From contig CAVPSA010000007.1 in assembly GCA_963707905.1 (NCBI GenBank), forward strand, positions 118,301 through 182,300: a stretch of 64,000 bases of DNA, written 5' to 3'. The notes under the pieces were generated by a model. That model saw only the letters and a list, made by a program, of their open reading frames with translations. It had not been told where the DNA came from and did no database searches. The position numbers and the translations under genes were made by a program. This document shows positions 33,767-42,448 of the stretch, in pieces. Source of the DNA: DASXKD01 sp963707905 (GTDB taxonomy: Bacteria > Actinomycetota > Actinomycetes > Streptosporangiales > Streptosporangiaceae). Within the stretch, counting starts at the first letter, position 1. Each line of letters starts with the position of its first letter.

Positions 33767-35182
33767 TTATGAGTTAGACAGCAAGCAGATGCCGGCGTAG
33801 CCGGACTGGCCGCCGCATGAGGTGTTGCCGCCGAAGTTGTCGCTGGCAACCCACAGGCCGGCGCTGGTGACCAGCAGGTCATCCGCGCCGCGGCCACGGG
33901 ACCTGCTGTACAGGCCGGCGGTGCCGCTTGAATTCGTGATCAGTGCCCCGGTGGACGGGCTGAAGCCGCCCAGGCCAGGTGCGGGCAGTGCACCAGGCCC
34001 CTGGTGGTTACAGCCATTGGTGTTGCCTGCCCAGCGCTCGTGGCCGCCGATGTAGACGGCGGTGGAGTCGGCGGCGACCGAGTACAGCGAGTCGCAGCCG
34101 GTGTAGTTGACCCACTCGTGGGTGACCTCGGCCAGGGTGGCGGGGAAGGCGGCGACCGAATCGCACAGGCCCGTCCGGGGGCTGCTCGTCGACCAGTTCC
34201 ACGGGTTGAAGCCGGTCGCCGCTGTGTAGACGGTCGAGTCGTCGGCCGACCAGGCGGCGGCCCGGATATAGAAGGATTCCTTGACCGAGCACTGGTAGGC
34301 GTAGCCGTGGGGCAGGTTGCCCTTGCTGCCGTCGAACTCGGGTGAACTCCACCCGGTGACCTGTGCCGCGGACCCGCTCAGGTCGAGCATGAAGATCTGC
34401 TGCCTGCCCAGGCCGCCTACCGAGGTGAAGTCACCTTCGACCAGGTCCAGGCCCCCGCTGTGGGACAGTTGCTGGTTGTAGACCTTGGTCGGGTTGGTGT
34501 GCACCCCCGGGTAGACGTAGTGCCCGGAGATGTTCAGGTGCGCGAAACCGTCGTCCCGCCCGGTGGCCGGGCTCAGGCTGGCGAAGTACGGGTCCGTGGT
34601 GCTGCCGTTGATGCCAGTGAAGGCACCGCCGGCCAGCAGGTGCCCGTTCGCCACCGCCAGGGTGTCCACCTCACCGCTGGCGTTGTCCTTGAAGCCGGGC
34701 ACCAGCGCACCGAGGCTGGTGTCGACCGCGGCGATGTTCTTGGCCGCTGCCCCGCCCACGGCGGAGAAGTGGCCGCCGAGGTAGGCGGTGGAGCAGTCGG
34801 TCCCGTTGAAGGCGATGGTGTCGACCGTGCCGTTGACCTCGGGGTCCCACGAGGTGACCGCGAACGGGGTGGCCGCGCTGAAGCTGAAGGCGTTGTCCCT
34901 GGTGTAGGTCGTGCCGCCGGCCTTGATCTCGGTGAACGTGCCTACCGCGTACATGATCCCGCCGCACTGCACAAGCTGGCGGATCTGCTCGGTGGTGCCC
35001 GTGTCCACCAGCGTAGGTGTGCCGTTGACGGGTGTCGGCGACACCGCTCCCGCCAGCGCTGGGCTGGCGGGAGCGGCCGACGCCGATGCCGGGAGGCAGC
35101 ATGCGACCACGGCGATACCCGCGATCAGCGCGCCACGCGCACCCTGCTTCCCCCATAGCTGAGCGCTGTTGCGCTGCTGCAT
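33767..35182 (-). CDS. secreted repeat (beta-propeller-like) protein, copy 2 of 4
   Basis: 471 aa, ATG 35182 with AGGAGGGG upstream. Signal peptide to about residue 38 (ALIAGIAVVACCLPASASAA). The mature part consists of blade-like stretches, each a G-G/H-x-F turn after hydrophobic strands: CGGIMYAVGTFTEI, CSTAYLGGHFSAVGG, NGHLLAGGAFTGINGS, LVEGDFTSVGG, AAWSADDSTVYTAATG, GCDSLYSVAADSTAVYIGGH and GAGLWVASDNFGG-like. Cysteines recur at fixed places, including the C-terminal CGGQSGYAGIC, and suggest disulfides. I do not recognise a named family; a beta-propeller is inferred from spacing. It is 40 bp from copy 1 and 43 bp from copy 3, so probably one operon transcribed from 36.6 to 32.3 kb. Rich Ser/Thr makes it a candidate Pmt substrate. 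Confidence 0.8.
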   Translation of the reverse strand: MQQRNSAQLWGKQGARGALIAGIAVVACCLPASASAAPASPALAGAVSPTPVNGTPTLVDTGTTEQIRQLVQCGGIMYAVGTFTEIKAGGTTYTRDNAFSFSAATPFAVTSWDPEVNGTVDTIAFNGTDCSTAYLGGHFSAVGGAAAKNIAAVDTSLGALVPGFKDNASGEVDTLAVANGHLLAGGAFTGINGSTTDPYFASLSPATGRDDGFAHLNISGHYVYPGVHTNPTKVYNQQLSHSGGLDLVEGDFTSVGGLGRQQIFMLDLSGSAAQVTGWSSPEFDGSKGNLPHGYAYQCSVKESFYIRAAAWSADDSTVYTAATGFNPWNWSTSSPRTGLCDSVAAFPATLAEVTHEWVNYTGCDSLYSVAADSTAVYIGGHERWAGNTNGCNHQGPGALPAPGLGGFSPSTGALITNSSGTAGLYSRSRGRGADDLLVTSAGLWVASDNFGGNTSCGGQSGYAGICLLSNS

Positions 35183-35225
35183 ACTTTCCCCTCCTGGTTG
35201 TGCTTACTTGCGGTGGTGCGCTGCC

Positions 35226-36584
35226 CTACGGATAAGGCAGGAAGCAGATACCGGCGAGGCCGCTCACGCCGCCACAGGTATCGGTACCTGCATCGTTGTC
35301 GCTGGCGATCCAGATTCCGGTGGGAGTCTTGTAGATCTGGTCCGCCCCCAGGCCGCGGCCCCGGCTGTACAGGCCGGTGGTGCCGCCGGAGGCGGTGAGC
35401 AAGGACCCGTTCAGGTTGAAGCCGCTGAGCCCTTGGTCCGGGATCGCGCCGGCCCCGGCCGCGTTGCAGCCGTTCTGGTTGTTCGCCCAGCGCTGGTGGC
35501 CGCCTACGTAAACGGCACTGGAGTCAGCGGCGACCGAGTACAGCGAGTCGCAGCCGGTGTAGTTGACCCACTCGTGGCTCAGCCCGCCGTTGCGCAGAGA
35601 CGGGAACGCCGCGACCGCGTCACACAGCCCGGTGAGCGGGAAGGTGGTGCCGTCCCAGCCTTTTGGGGCCTTCCCGGTGTCCGCGACGTAGACCGTCGAC
35701 TGGTCGGCCGACCAGGCTGCCGACTTGACGTAGAACGGGTGCTTGTCGGAGCAGAACGCGTTGAACTCGTTGGAATACCACGTGCTCACGTTGCCTTGGC
35801 TGCCCAGGTTGAGCATGAAGATCTGCTGCCGCTTGTTGCTCTGGACCTTGGTGAAGGTGCCCTCGGCGAGCACGTGGCCGTGGTCCGGCGACAGTTGCTG
35901 GTTGTAGACCTCGGTGTTGCTCACGCCCGAGCCGGGGTACACGTAGTGCCCGGAGATGCTGAGGTTGAGGTAGCCGTCGTCCTTGCCGGTGGACAGATTC
36001 AGGCTCACGTAATACTTCTTGCCTGATCCGTTGATCGAGGTGAATTGACCGCCGACAAGCAAGTGATTGTTCGAGGTCCGCAGGATCGTGTCCACCATGC
36101 CGTTGGCGTCATGTGCCCAGTTCTGGACCATGGTGTTGTTGTAAGTTCTGATATAGGCGATATTGTCGGCGGCCGAGCCGTCCACCTGCGTGAATTTCCC
36201 GCCGATAAAAGCGTGGCTGCAGTCGCTCGTCAGCTGGATGGAGTTGACGATGCCGTTGGTGCTTGGCGCCCAGGACGTGATCGTGTAGGGCGCGGTCTGG
36301 CTGAAGCTGAAGATGTTGTCCCTGGTGAAGGTCTGGCCGCCCTGGCTGATCTGGGTGAAGCTGCCTACCGCGTACATGACTCCGGCGCACGCCACGATCT
36401 GCCTGACCTGCTCAGTCGTCCCGGTCGGCGCGAGCGCCGGGGTGCCGGTAACCGGGTTGGGGGACACCGGGCCGCTCTGGGCGGCTGCCACCGACGGCAT
36501 CAGGCCGGCCGCACTTGCGGTGAGTGCACACAAGGCGGCGACAGGCGCGTTGCACAGCAACCAGCGCCTCACTCCCTGCATCAT
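35226..36584 (-). CDS. secreted repeat (beta-propeller-like) protein, copy 3 of 4
   Basis: 452 aa, ATG 36584 with GGAGG upstream; first gene of the three-gene unit. Signal peptide to about residue 36 (ALCALTASAAGLMPSVAAA), then SGPVSPNPVTGTPALAPTGT as in the other copies. Conserved blocks: CAGVMYAVGSFTQI, FTRDNIFSFSQTAPY, CSHAFIGGKFTQVDGS, NHLLVGGQFTSINGS, DDGYLNLSISGHYVYPGS, EVYNQQLS, RQQIFMLNL, PFYVKSAAWSADQSTVYVA, LTGLCDAVAAFP, WVNYTGCDSLYSVAADSSAV and CGGVSGLAGICFLPYP. It has more Asn/Tyr in the third blade than copy 2. No catalytic motif is obvious, so a binding or structural role is most likely. Function unknown. Confidence 0.8.
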   Translation of the reverse strand: MMQGVRRWLLCNAPVAALCALTASAAGLMPSVAAAQSGPVSPNPVTGTPALAPTGTTEQVRQIVACAGVMYAVGSFTQISQGGQTFTRDNIFSFSQTAPYTITSWAPSTNGIVNSIQLTSDCSHAFIGGKFTQVDGSAADNIAYIRTYNNTMVQNWAHDANGMVDTILRTSNNHLLVGGQFTSINGSGKKYYVSLNLSTGKDDGYLNLSISGHYVYPGSGVSNTEVYNQQLSPDHGHVLAEGTFTKVQSNKRQQIFMLNLGSQGNVSTWYSNEFNAFCSDKHPFYVKSAAWSADQSTVYVADTGKAPKGWDGTTFPLTGLCDAVAAFPSLRNGGLSHEWVNYTGCDSLYSVAADSSAVYVGGHQRWANNQNGCNAAGAGAIPDQGLSGFNLNGSLLTASGGTTGLYSRGRGLGADQIYKTPTGIWIASDNDAGTDTCGGVSGLAGICFLPYP

Positions 36585-36807
36585 GCCTCCATTTGCTCCA
36601 CACGACCGGCGCGGTCACCAGTCCCCCCCGGCGCCGCGCTGTGGTCGTTTTGTGTTCTTATGTATCCCGAGCGCAACATTCTAGGGCGTGTCTAGCGAGC
36701 ACACTGACAAACTATGCGATATGGCAAAATTCCCAGGATCGTCCCGGCCTGGCCGTAAAGATTGCGGCCAGGCATGATCAACGGGGTTCGGTCGCGGGGA
36801 ACAGATT

Positions 36808-38277
36808 TCAGTACGCACCATGCCCGCGGGCCACCGCTGGCCAGGTCTTCCACAGAATGAGCAGGTCGAAAGCGAGCGACCAGTTCTCCACGTAGCGCAG
36901 GTCGAGCCGCACCGCCTCATCCCAGGACAGGTCGGAGCGGCCGTGGATCTGCCACAGGCCGGTCAGCCCGGGCCGCACGGCCAGCCTGCGCCGCACGTAG
37001 TCCCCGTACTTGGCGGCCTCTTCCGGCAGCGCGGGCCGCGGTCCCACCAGTGACATGTGCCCGAGCAGCACGTCGATCAGCTGCGGCAGCTCGTCGAGGG
37101 ACCAGCGGCGCAGCCTGGCGCCGACCTTGGTGATCCGCGGGTCGTCGCGGATCTTGAACAGGACGCCGGCCCCCTCGTTGTGCTGATGCAGCGCTGCCTT
37201 CTGCTGCTCGGCCTGGGGCACCATGGTGCGGAACTTGTACAGCCGGAACGGCCGGCCGTCCTTGCCGACCCGCACCTGCTTGAACAGTGCCGGGCCACCG
37301 TCTTCCAGGCGGATCATCAGCGCGATCGTCAGCATCACCGGGGCCAGCAGCAGCAGCGCGGAGGCCGCTGCCACCTTGTCGAACAGGCTCTTGATGACCT
37401 GGCGGATGCCGGACAGGTCCGGATGATCCACGTACAGCAGCGGCAGCCCGGCGGCCGCGCGGACGCTGGTGCGCGGCCCCGCGACGTCGAGCAGCGCGGG
37501 CGCCAGGCACAGGTCGGTGTCGGTCTTCTCCAGTTCCCAGGCAAGCTGCCGCAACTGGACCGGCTTGAGCTCGGGGCAGGCGAGCACGGCCACGGTGTCC
37601 GCGTCGCTGCCGCGGACCGCGCTGATCACGTCGTCGAGCCCGCCGAGCACCGGCACGCCGGCGATCTCCTCCGGCCGGAACGCGGCAGTGGCCAGGCAAG
37701 CGGCGATCACGGTGAGCCCGTGGTAGGGCTCCCTGCGCAGTTCGTTGACCAGGTCAGCCACGGCCTGCGGGTGGCCTACCGCCACCGCCCGGCGCATGCA
37801 GGCGCCCGAGTCCCGCAGCCGGTGCAGCCGCTTGCGCAGCGCATACCGTGCGACCAGGTCGATAGCCACGGCGCACGGCATCGCGATCAGCACATAGCTG
37901 CGCGACACCTGCGCCTTGGTGGCATAGGACAGGATCGCAATCGCCGAGGTGAGCCCAAGCCCCGCATTGATCACCCGGCGGAACTCGTCGGCGCCCGCGC
38001 CGATGAACCGGGGCTCGTAGGCGCCCGCCAGCGCCAGGGTGCCCAGCCAGATCACCGGCAGGCTTATGGTCAGCACGATGTACGCCGCTGGTACGTGGCC
38101 GTGGCTGTCGTAACGCCCCCGCAGCGCGATCAGCCCGGCCGCGAGCGCCACGGCGGCATCGAGGGCCATCGCGTTACGCAGGTACCGTCCGACCCAGCCG
38201 CCTGCATCGGCTATGCCACTCACAGCGGTAGGCACTGCCACATGGGCGCGCGCGCTTACCGCCAATCGCTCTCGCAC
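36808..38277 (-). CDS. undecaprenyl-phosphate sugar-1-phosphate transferase (polyprenyl glycosylphosphotransferase)
   Basis: 489 aa. Four or five N-terminal membrane helices (about 38-135), a CoA-binding-like middle domain (140-270), a re-entrant helix near 295-320 (VAAASALLLLAPVMLTIAL), then the catalytic domain: GPALFKQVRVGKDGRPFRLY, KFRTM, RLRRWSLDELPQLIDVLLG, MSLVGPRPALPEE and RPGLTGLWQIHGRSDLSW. These are the WcaJ/WbaP/CpsE motifs. It loads the first sugar-1-phosphate onto undecaprenyl phosphate and so starts the polymer. GTG 38277. It is separated by 220 bp from the repeat-protein unit, in the same direction. Confidence 0.92.
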   Translation of the reverse strand: MRERLAVSARAHVAVPTAVSGIADAGGWVGRYLRNAMALDAAVALAAGLIALRGRYDSHGHVPAAYIVLTISLPVIWLGTLALAGAYEPRFIGAGADEFRRVINAGLGLTSAIAILSYATKAQVSRSYVLIAMPCAVAIDLVARYALRKRLHRLRDSGACMRRAVAVGHPQAVADLVNELRREPYHGLTVIAACLATAAFRPEEIAGVPVLGGLDDVISAVRGSDADTVAVLACPELKPVQLRQLAWELEKTDTDLCLAPALLDVAGPRTSVRAAAGLPLLYVDHPDLSGIRQVIKSLFDKVAAASALLLLAPVMLTIALMIRLEDGGPALFKQVRVGKDGRPFRLYKFRTMVPQAEQQKAALHQHNEGAGVLFKIRDDPRITKVGARLRRWSLDELPQLIDVLLGHMSLVGPRPALPEEAAKYGDYVRRRLAVRPGLTGLWQIHGRSDLSWDEAVRLDLRYVENWSLAFDLLILWKTWPAVARGHGAY

Positions 38278-38754
38278 TTACGTGCCCTCCCAATCCGACC
38301 CTGGGCCGCCGGAGATCCCCACGCGGACACGTGACCGGAGCGGAGTGACTTCGCTGCAGGGCCCCGACACCCCGGTCATGTCTGTCGATCTGGTGCTTAA
38401 CCTTAGCGGGAAGGCGTTTCAATTATACGGAAACTGGTAAACTCTGGAACAACATAGGCGGAACTAAGAAGCTTGGGACACAGGCCACACTGGGTAGCAG
38501 TTTCAACCTAGTTTCTTGGTAGGGATGCTTAGTTACTTGGCCCGCCGCCGCTGGCGCGGGCCTCCGTCGTAGTTACGGACGGTAATGTGATACCGGTCAT
38601 GCCGCAGGCATGCGGCCACCCGCCGTATTGCCGGACGGTATCCTTCGAGAGTCGGGGATGTGAACGGTCTCGCCCGCGCTTCGTGACCGGTTGTAACCGA
38701 GACCGGGGCGGGGGCCGGCCAGTCACGCAGCAGCCGATCAAGGAGCACCGCCAC
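38278..38754. other. 477-bp divergent promoter region between sugar transferase and glmU
   Basis: No gene seen. The segment 38400-38540 is clearly lower in GC than the flanks and holds an 11-bp direct repeat, TAGTTTCTTGG (38509-38519) and TAGTTACTTGG (38530-38540), with period 21 (two helical turns). A further AACTAAG at 38462 is complementary to CTTAGTT at 38528. It likely carries promoters in both directions. AAGGAG near 38740 is the glmU RBS. Confidence 0.5.
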
Positions 38755-39855
38755 GTGACTGTGAGCCGTCCGGCCGCTGTCGTCATCCTTGCCGCGGGTG
38801 CGGGGACGCGGATGAAATCCCAGCTCCCGAAGGTGCTGCATCCAATCTGCGGCGCGAGCATGCTCGATCACGTGCTGGCCGCCGCCAGGGAACTCAGCCC
38901 GGCCGAGCTCATCGTCGTGGTTGGCCATGGCCGCCGCCAGGTCGCCGCCCATCTGGCCCGGCATGCGCCGGACGTGCGTGTGGTCGTCCAGGACCGGCAG
39001 GGTGGCACCGGGCACGCCGTCCGGACCGTGACCGAGGCGGTGGCCCTGGGCCTGGGCACCGTGGTGGTTACTTACGGCGACACGCCACTACTGCGCGGTA
39101 GCACTCTGGCCGCACTGGTCCGCGACCATGCCGCCGAGCATGCCGCCGCCACCGCATTGACGACGTTGCTGACCGACCCCACGGGGTATGGCCGGATTCT
39201 GCGGGACGACCGCGGCGCTTTTGCCGAGATCGTCGAAGAAATTGACGCGACTCCCGAGCAGCGCGCGGTCACGGAAATAAACTCAGGCGTTTACGCATTC
39301 GAATCAGGCCTGCTGGCTGACGCGGTGAAGCGGTTGCCAACCGACAACGCCAAGGGCGAGGAATACCTCACCGACGTGGTCGCCATCCTGCGTGCGGAGG
39401 GTCACCACCTGGCCACCGTGACGATTCCCGATAGCGACGAGGTCCGCGGGGTGAACGACCGCGTCCAGCTCGCGCACGCCCGCCGGATCCTCAACGCGCG
39501 GATTCTGGACGGCTGGATGCGCGCGGGTGTGACCATCGTCGACCCGCTGACCACGCTCATCGACGCGGGCGTGATCCTCGAGCCCGATGTCGAGATCGGC
39601 CCTGGTACCCAGCTCGCCGGCTCGACGGTGGTCGAGACGGGCGCCTGCGTCGGCCCGGGCTGCGTACTCCGCGACACCGCCGTTGGCAAGGGTGCCGCGC
39701 TCACGCACGTGGTCGGCGTGTCCGCCAGCGTCGGCGCTGGCGTCACCGTGGATCCCTTCACCTACCTGGCGCCGGGTACCGGGCTGCCGGCCGGCAAGCC
39801 CGGGCGGTCGCGGCGCGGCGCAGGCAGGCCCGCAAGAAAGGAAGCACAGGCGTGA
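38755..39855 (+). CDS. glmU: GlmU-like UDP-GlcNAc pyrophosphorylase, C-terminal acetyltransferase domain truncated
   Basis: 366 aa from GTG 38755 (AAGGAG upstream). The uridyltransferase domain is complete: LAAGAGTRMKSQLPKVLH, DRQGGTGHA, TYGDTPLLR, VTEINSGVYAF, NAKGEEYLTDVV and EVRGVNDR. The left-handed beta-helix starts (VDPLTTLIDAGVILEPDVEI to VDPFTYLAPGTGLP), then the protein ends in a basic tail. Normal GlmU is about 450-490 aa and continues with the acetyl-CoA site (the Mycobacterium His374/Tyr377/Asn388/Ser416 region); that part is absent, and prs starts at once. Acetylation of GlcN-1-P would need another enzyme. glmU-prs order is the actinobacterial norm. No frameshift explains the loss, since no downstream remnant is seen. 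Confidence 0.85.
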   Translation: MTVSRPAAVVILAAGAGTRMKSQLPKVLHPICGASMLDHVLAAARELSPAELIVVVGHGRRQVAAHLARHAPDVRVVVQDRQGGTGHAVRTVTEAVALGLGTVVVTYGDTPLLRGSTLAALVRDHAAEHAAATALTTLLTDPTGYGRILRDDRGAFAEIVEEIDATPEQRAVTEINSGVYAFESGLLADAVKRLPTDNAKGEEYLTDVVAILRAEGHHLATVTIPDSDEVRGVNDRVQLAHARRILNARILDGWMRAGVTIVDPLTTLIDAGVILEPDVEIGPGTQLAGSTVVETGACVGPGCVLRDTAVGKGAALTHVVGVSASVGAGVTVDPFTYLAPGTGLPAGKPGRSRRGAGRPARKEAQA

Positions 39856-40830
39856 CTGGCATCACGGTCAAGGCCAGGAAGAAACTCATGCTGTTCTCCG
39901 GCCGGGCGCATCCCGAGCTGGGCCAGGAGATCGGCGCTTGTCTCGGCATCGAGCCCACCCCCACCAGGCTGTCGGACTTCGCCAACGGTGAGATCTTCGT
40001 CCGGTTCCTGGAGTCGGTCCGCGGCTGCGACGCGTTCGTGCTGCAGAGCCACACCGCACCGATCAACCGCTGGATCATGGAGCAGCTCATCATGGTCGAC
40101 GCGCTCAAGCGCGCCTCGGCCAAGCGGATCACCGTGGTGACGCCGTTCTTCGGCTACGCCAGGCAGGATAAGAAGAGTCACGGCCGCGAGCCGATCTCGG
40201 CCCGGCTGATGGCGGACCTGTTCGCCGCCGCGGGCGCGGACCGGCTGATGGCAGTGGATCTGCATACCGCGCAGATCCAGGGCTTTTTCGACGGGCCCGT
40301 GGATCACCTGTTCGCGCTGCCGATCCTGGCCTCCTATCATCGAGGACCGGGTGGACGTCTCGCAGGTGACCGTGGTCGCCCCGGATGCGGGCCGGGTCCG
40401 GGTCTGTGAGCGGTGGACAGACCGGCTCGGCAGCCCGCTCGCCATCATCCACAAGCGCAGGGATCCCGACGTCGCCCACCGGGTGGCGGTACTCGAGGTC
40501 GTCGGCGCTGTGGCCGGGCGTACCTGCATCGTTGTCGATGACATGATCGACACCGGTTCGACCATCAGCAAGGCGGCCGAGGCACTGTTCGCCCAGGGAG
40601 CGGCGCAGGTGATCGTCGCGGCCACGCACGGAGTGCTCTCCGGTGCCGCCGTCGACGAGCTGAAGAACTCCCGGATCAGCGAGGTCATCGTCACCAGCAC
40701 CCTGCCCATCCCGCCGGAGAAGCGGTTCGACAAGCTCACCGTGCTCTCGATCGCGCCGCTCATCGGGCGGGCCATCCAGGAGGTCTTCAGCGACGGGTCG
40801 GTGACCAGCCTGTTCGAGGGCCGCACCTGA
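39852..40830 (+). CDS. prs: ribose-phosphate diphosphokinase (frame broken near 40338)
   Basis: PRPP synthase, needed for nucleotides, His and Trp. Part 1 (GTG 39852, overlapping the glmU stop) has LMLFSGRAHPELGQEIG, FANGEIFVRFLESVRG, PFFGYARQDKK and LHTAQIQGFFDGPVDHLFA. It breaks at LASY. Part 2 begins EDRVDVSQVTVVAPDAGRVR and has the PRPP loop VVDDMIDTGSTI and the C-terminal HGVLSGAAVDEL. Removing the extra C at about 40338 (TAT-C-ATC) yields about 325 aa of normal sequence. Because the enzyme is essential, a sequence error is the simplest reading. Confidence 0.92.
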
Positions 40831-40889
40831 CCGCTTGACTGCCCAGCGCGACCGGGTAGCAGCCCAGCGCACAGATTTGCGGTGCCGGC

Positions 40890-40905
40890 CGTGCGAACAT
40901 GCACG
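40890..40905. promoter_or_regulatory. dyad upstream of repeat-protein copy 4
   Basis: CGTGC-GAACAT-GCACG is a perfect 5-bp inverted repeat in the 231-bp spacer between prs and the copy 4 gene, within AT-richer sequence. A possible operator; no match to a known site. Confidence 0.3.
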
Positions 40906-41061
40906 AATTTCCCGATAACGTGCACTTTTACGCGATACGCGGCTAATACTCCTAATGGTGCGGCCGCGGGGGAATCATGCGATCCCGAAAGTCTACCTGG
41001 CCGCACAGCCCTGCCCAACGGGTGGGGCCAGGCATGTCAGGGAGCACGTTATGGGGAGGGC

Positions 41062-42441
41062 ATGATGCGAAAACTTCCGCGATGGCTGGCGTGGCACGGG
41101 GCAGGCGCCGTCGTGGCCGTACTCGCGGTGGGAGCGACCGGGATCGCCCCGGCCGCAGCGGCCACGGGACCGGTATCCGCGACTCCCGCGGCGGGAACGC
41201 CGCAGCTGGCTACCACCGGCACCACCACGGAGCAGATCCGCCAGCTGGCGGACTGCGGCGGCACCATGTACGCGGTGGGAACCTTCACCTCGATCAGCGG
41301 GTCCAACGGCACGTCCACACAGACCTTCACCCGGAACAACGTCTTCAGCTTCAGCGACACGGCCCCGTACGCGGTCACCTCGTGGGACCCGAACGTCAAC
41401 GGCGAGGTCAACACCATCGCGTTCAACGGCGGCAACTGCGCTGACGCGTACATCGGCGGGAAGTTCACCACGGTGGGCGGCACCGCGGTCAAGAACATCG
41501 CCGAGATCAACACCACCACCGGGGCCGTCGTCTCCACGTTCAAGTCCAACTCAAGCGGCCAGGTCGAAACCATCCTGGCGGCCAAGGGTCACCTGCTGAC
41601 CGGTGGCTTCTTCAAGGGGATCAACGGCAGCAGCACCGACCCCTACTACGTCAGCCTGAACCCGGCGACCGGCAAGGACGACGGCTACCTGAGCCTGGCG
41701 GTGTCCGGGCACTACGTCTACGTGGGCGCGAAGACCAACAACACGGAGGTCTACAACCAGCAGCTGTCCCCGGACGGGAACAGCGTCCTGGCGGAGGGTG
41801 ACTTCACCTCGGTGGGCGGCGTGGCCCGCCAGCAGATCTTCATGCTCAGCCTCGGTGCCACCGCGGGCACGGTGAGCGCCTGGAACTCCGCACAGTTCAG
41901 CCAGTTCTGCGCCAACAACAGGCCGTTCTACATCCAGGCGGCGGCCTGGTCGCCGGATAGTTCCGAGGTCTACATCGCCGACACCGGCAAGAACCCGCAC
42001 AACTGGAACCACACGTTCCCGCTCACCGGGCTGTGCTCGGCGGTCGCGGCCTTCCCGGCGACCCAGTCGGGGAACCTGAACCCCGACTGGGTCAACTACA
42101 CCGGCTGTGACTCGCTGTACTCGGTGGCGGCGGACTCGAGTGCCGTGTACGTGGGCGGTGACGAGCGCTGGGCCGACAACGCCAACGGGTGCAACCACCC
42201 GGGTACCGGCTCGGTCAACGCACCGGGCATGGGCGGCTTCACCCCCGGGGCCTCGGGTGGGACGCTGCTCGAGAACTCGGGTAACACCGCCGGGCTGTAC
42301 TCACGGGCACGTGGGCTCGGTGCCGACGACATGCTGCGCACCGGTACCGGACTGTGGATCGCCAGCGACAACCTCCAGGGCTCGGCCACCTGCGGTGGCG
42401 TCCCCGGGCACGCGGGGATCTGCTTCCTTCCTGGCTCCTGA
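41062..42441 (+). CDS. secreted repeat (beta-propeller-like) protein, copy 4 of 4
   Basis: 459 aa, ATG 41062 (or 41065) with GGGGAGGG upstream. Signal peptide to about residue 34 (AVVAVLAVGATGIAPAAAA), then TGPVSATPAAGTPQLATT. It holds the full set of family blocks: CGGTMYAVGTFTSISGSNG, FTRNNVFSFSDTAPY, CADAYIGGKFTTVGG, GHLLTGGFFKGINGS, DDGYLSLAVSGHYVYVG, EVYNQQLSPDG, RQQIFMLSLG, PFYIQAAAWSPDSSEVYIAD, GCDSLYSVAADSSAVYVGG and CGGVPGHAGICFLPGS. It lies outside the main island, on the other side of glmU-prs and on the opposite strand, yet is closest to copy 1. A perfect 15-bp terminator follows. Function unknown; likely extracellular, perhaps cell-surface. Confidence 0.8.
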   Translation: MMRKLPRWLAWHGAGAVVAVLAVGATGIAPAAAATGPVSATPAAGTPQLATTGTTTEQIRQLADCGGTMYAVGTFTSISGSNGTSTQTFTRNNVFSFSDTAPYAVTSWDPNVNGEVNTIAFNGGNCADAYIGGKFTTVGGTAVKNIAEINTTTGAVVSTFKSNSSGQVETILAAKGHLLTGGFFKGINGSSTDPYYVSLNPATGKDDGYLSLAVSGHYVYVGAKTNNTEVYNQQLSPDGNSVLAEGDFTSVGGVARQQIFMLSLGATAGTVSAWNSAQFSQFCANNRPFYIQAAAWSPDSSEVYIADTGKNPHNWNHTFPLTGLCSAVAAFPATQSGNLNPDWVNYTGCDSLYSVAADSSAVYVGGDERWADNANGCNHPGTGSVNAPGMGGFTPGASGGTLLENSGNTAGLYSRARGLGADDMLRTGTGLWIASDNLQGSATCGGVPGHAGICFLPGS

Positions 42442-42448
42442 TCCAAGA

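Noticed and set aside
38278..38754. Riboswitch (glmS-like or cyclic dinucleotide type) upstream of glmU
   Set aside because: I could not match any conserved core motif of known classes; only short direct repeats are visible.
40330..40345. prs as a true pseudogene
   Set aside because: The protein is complete on both sides of one extra base, the enzyme is essential, and the same kind of error occurs widely in this window.
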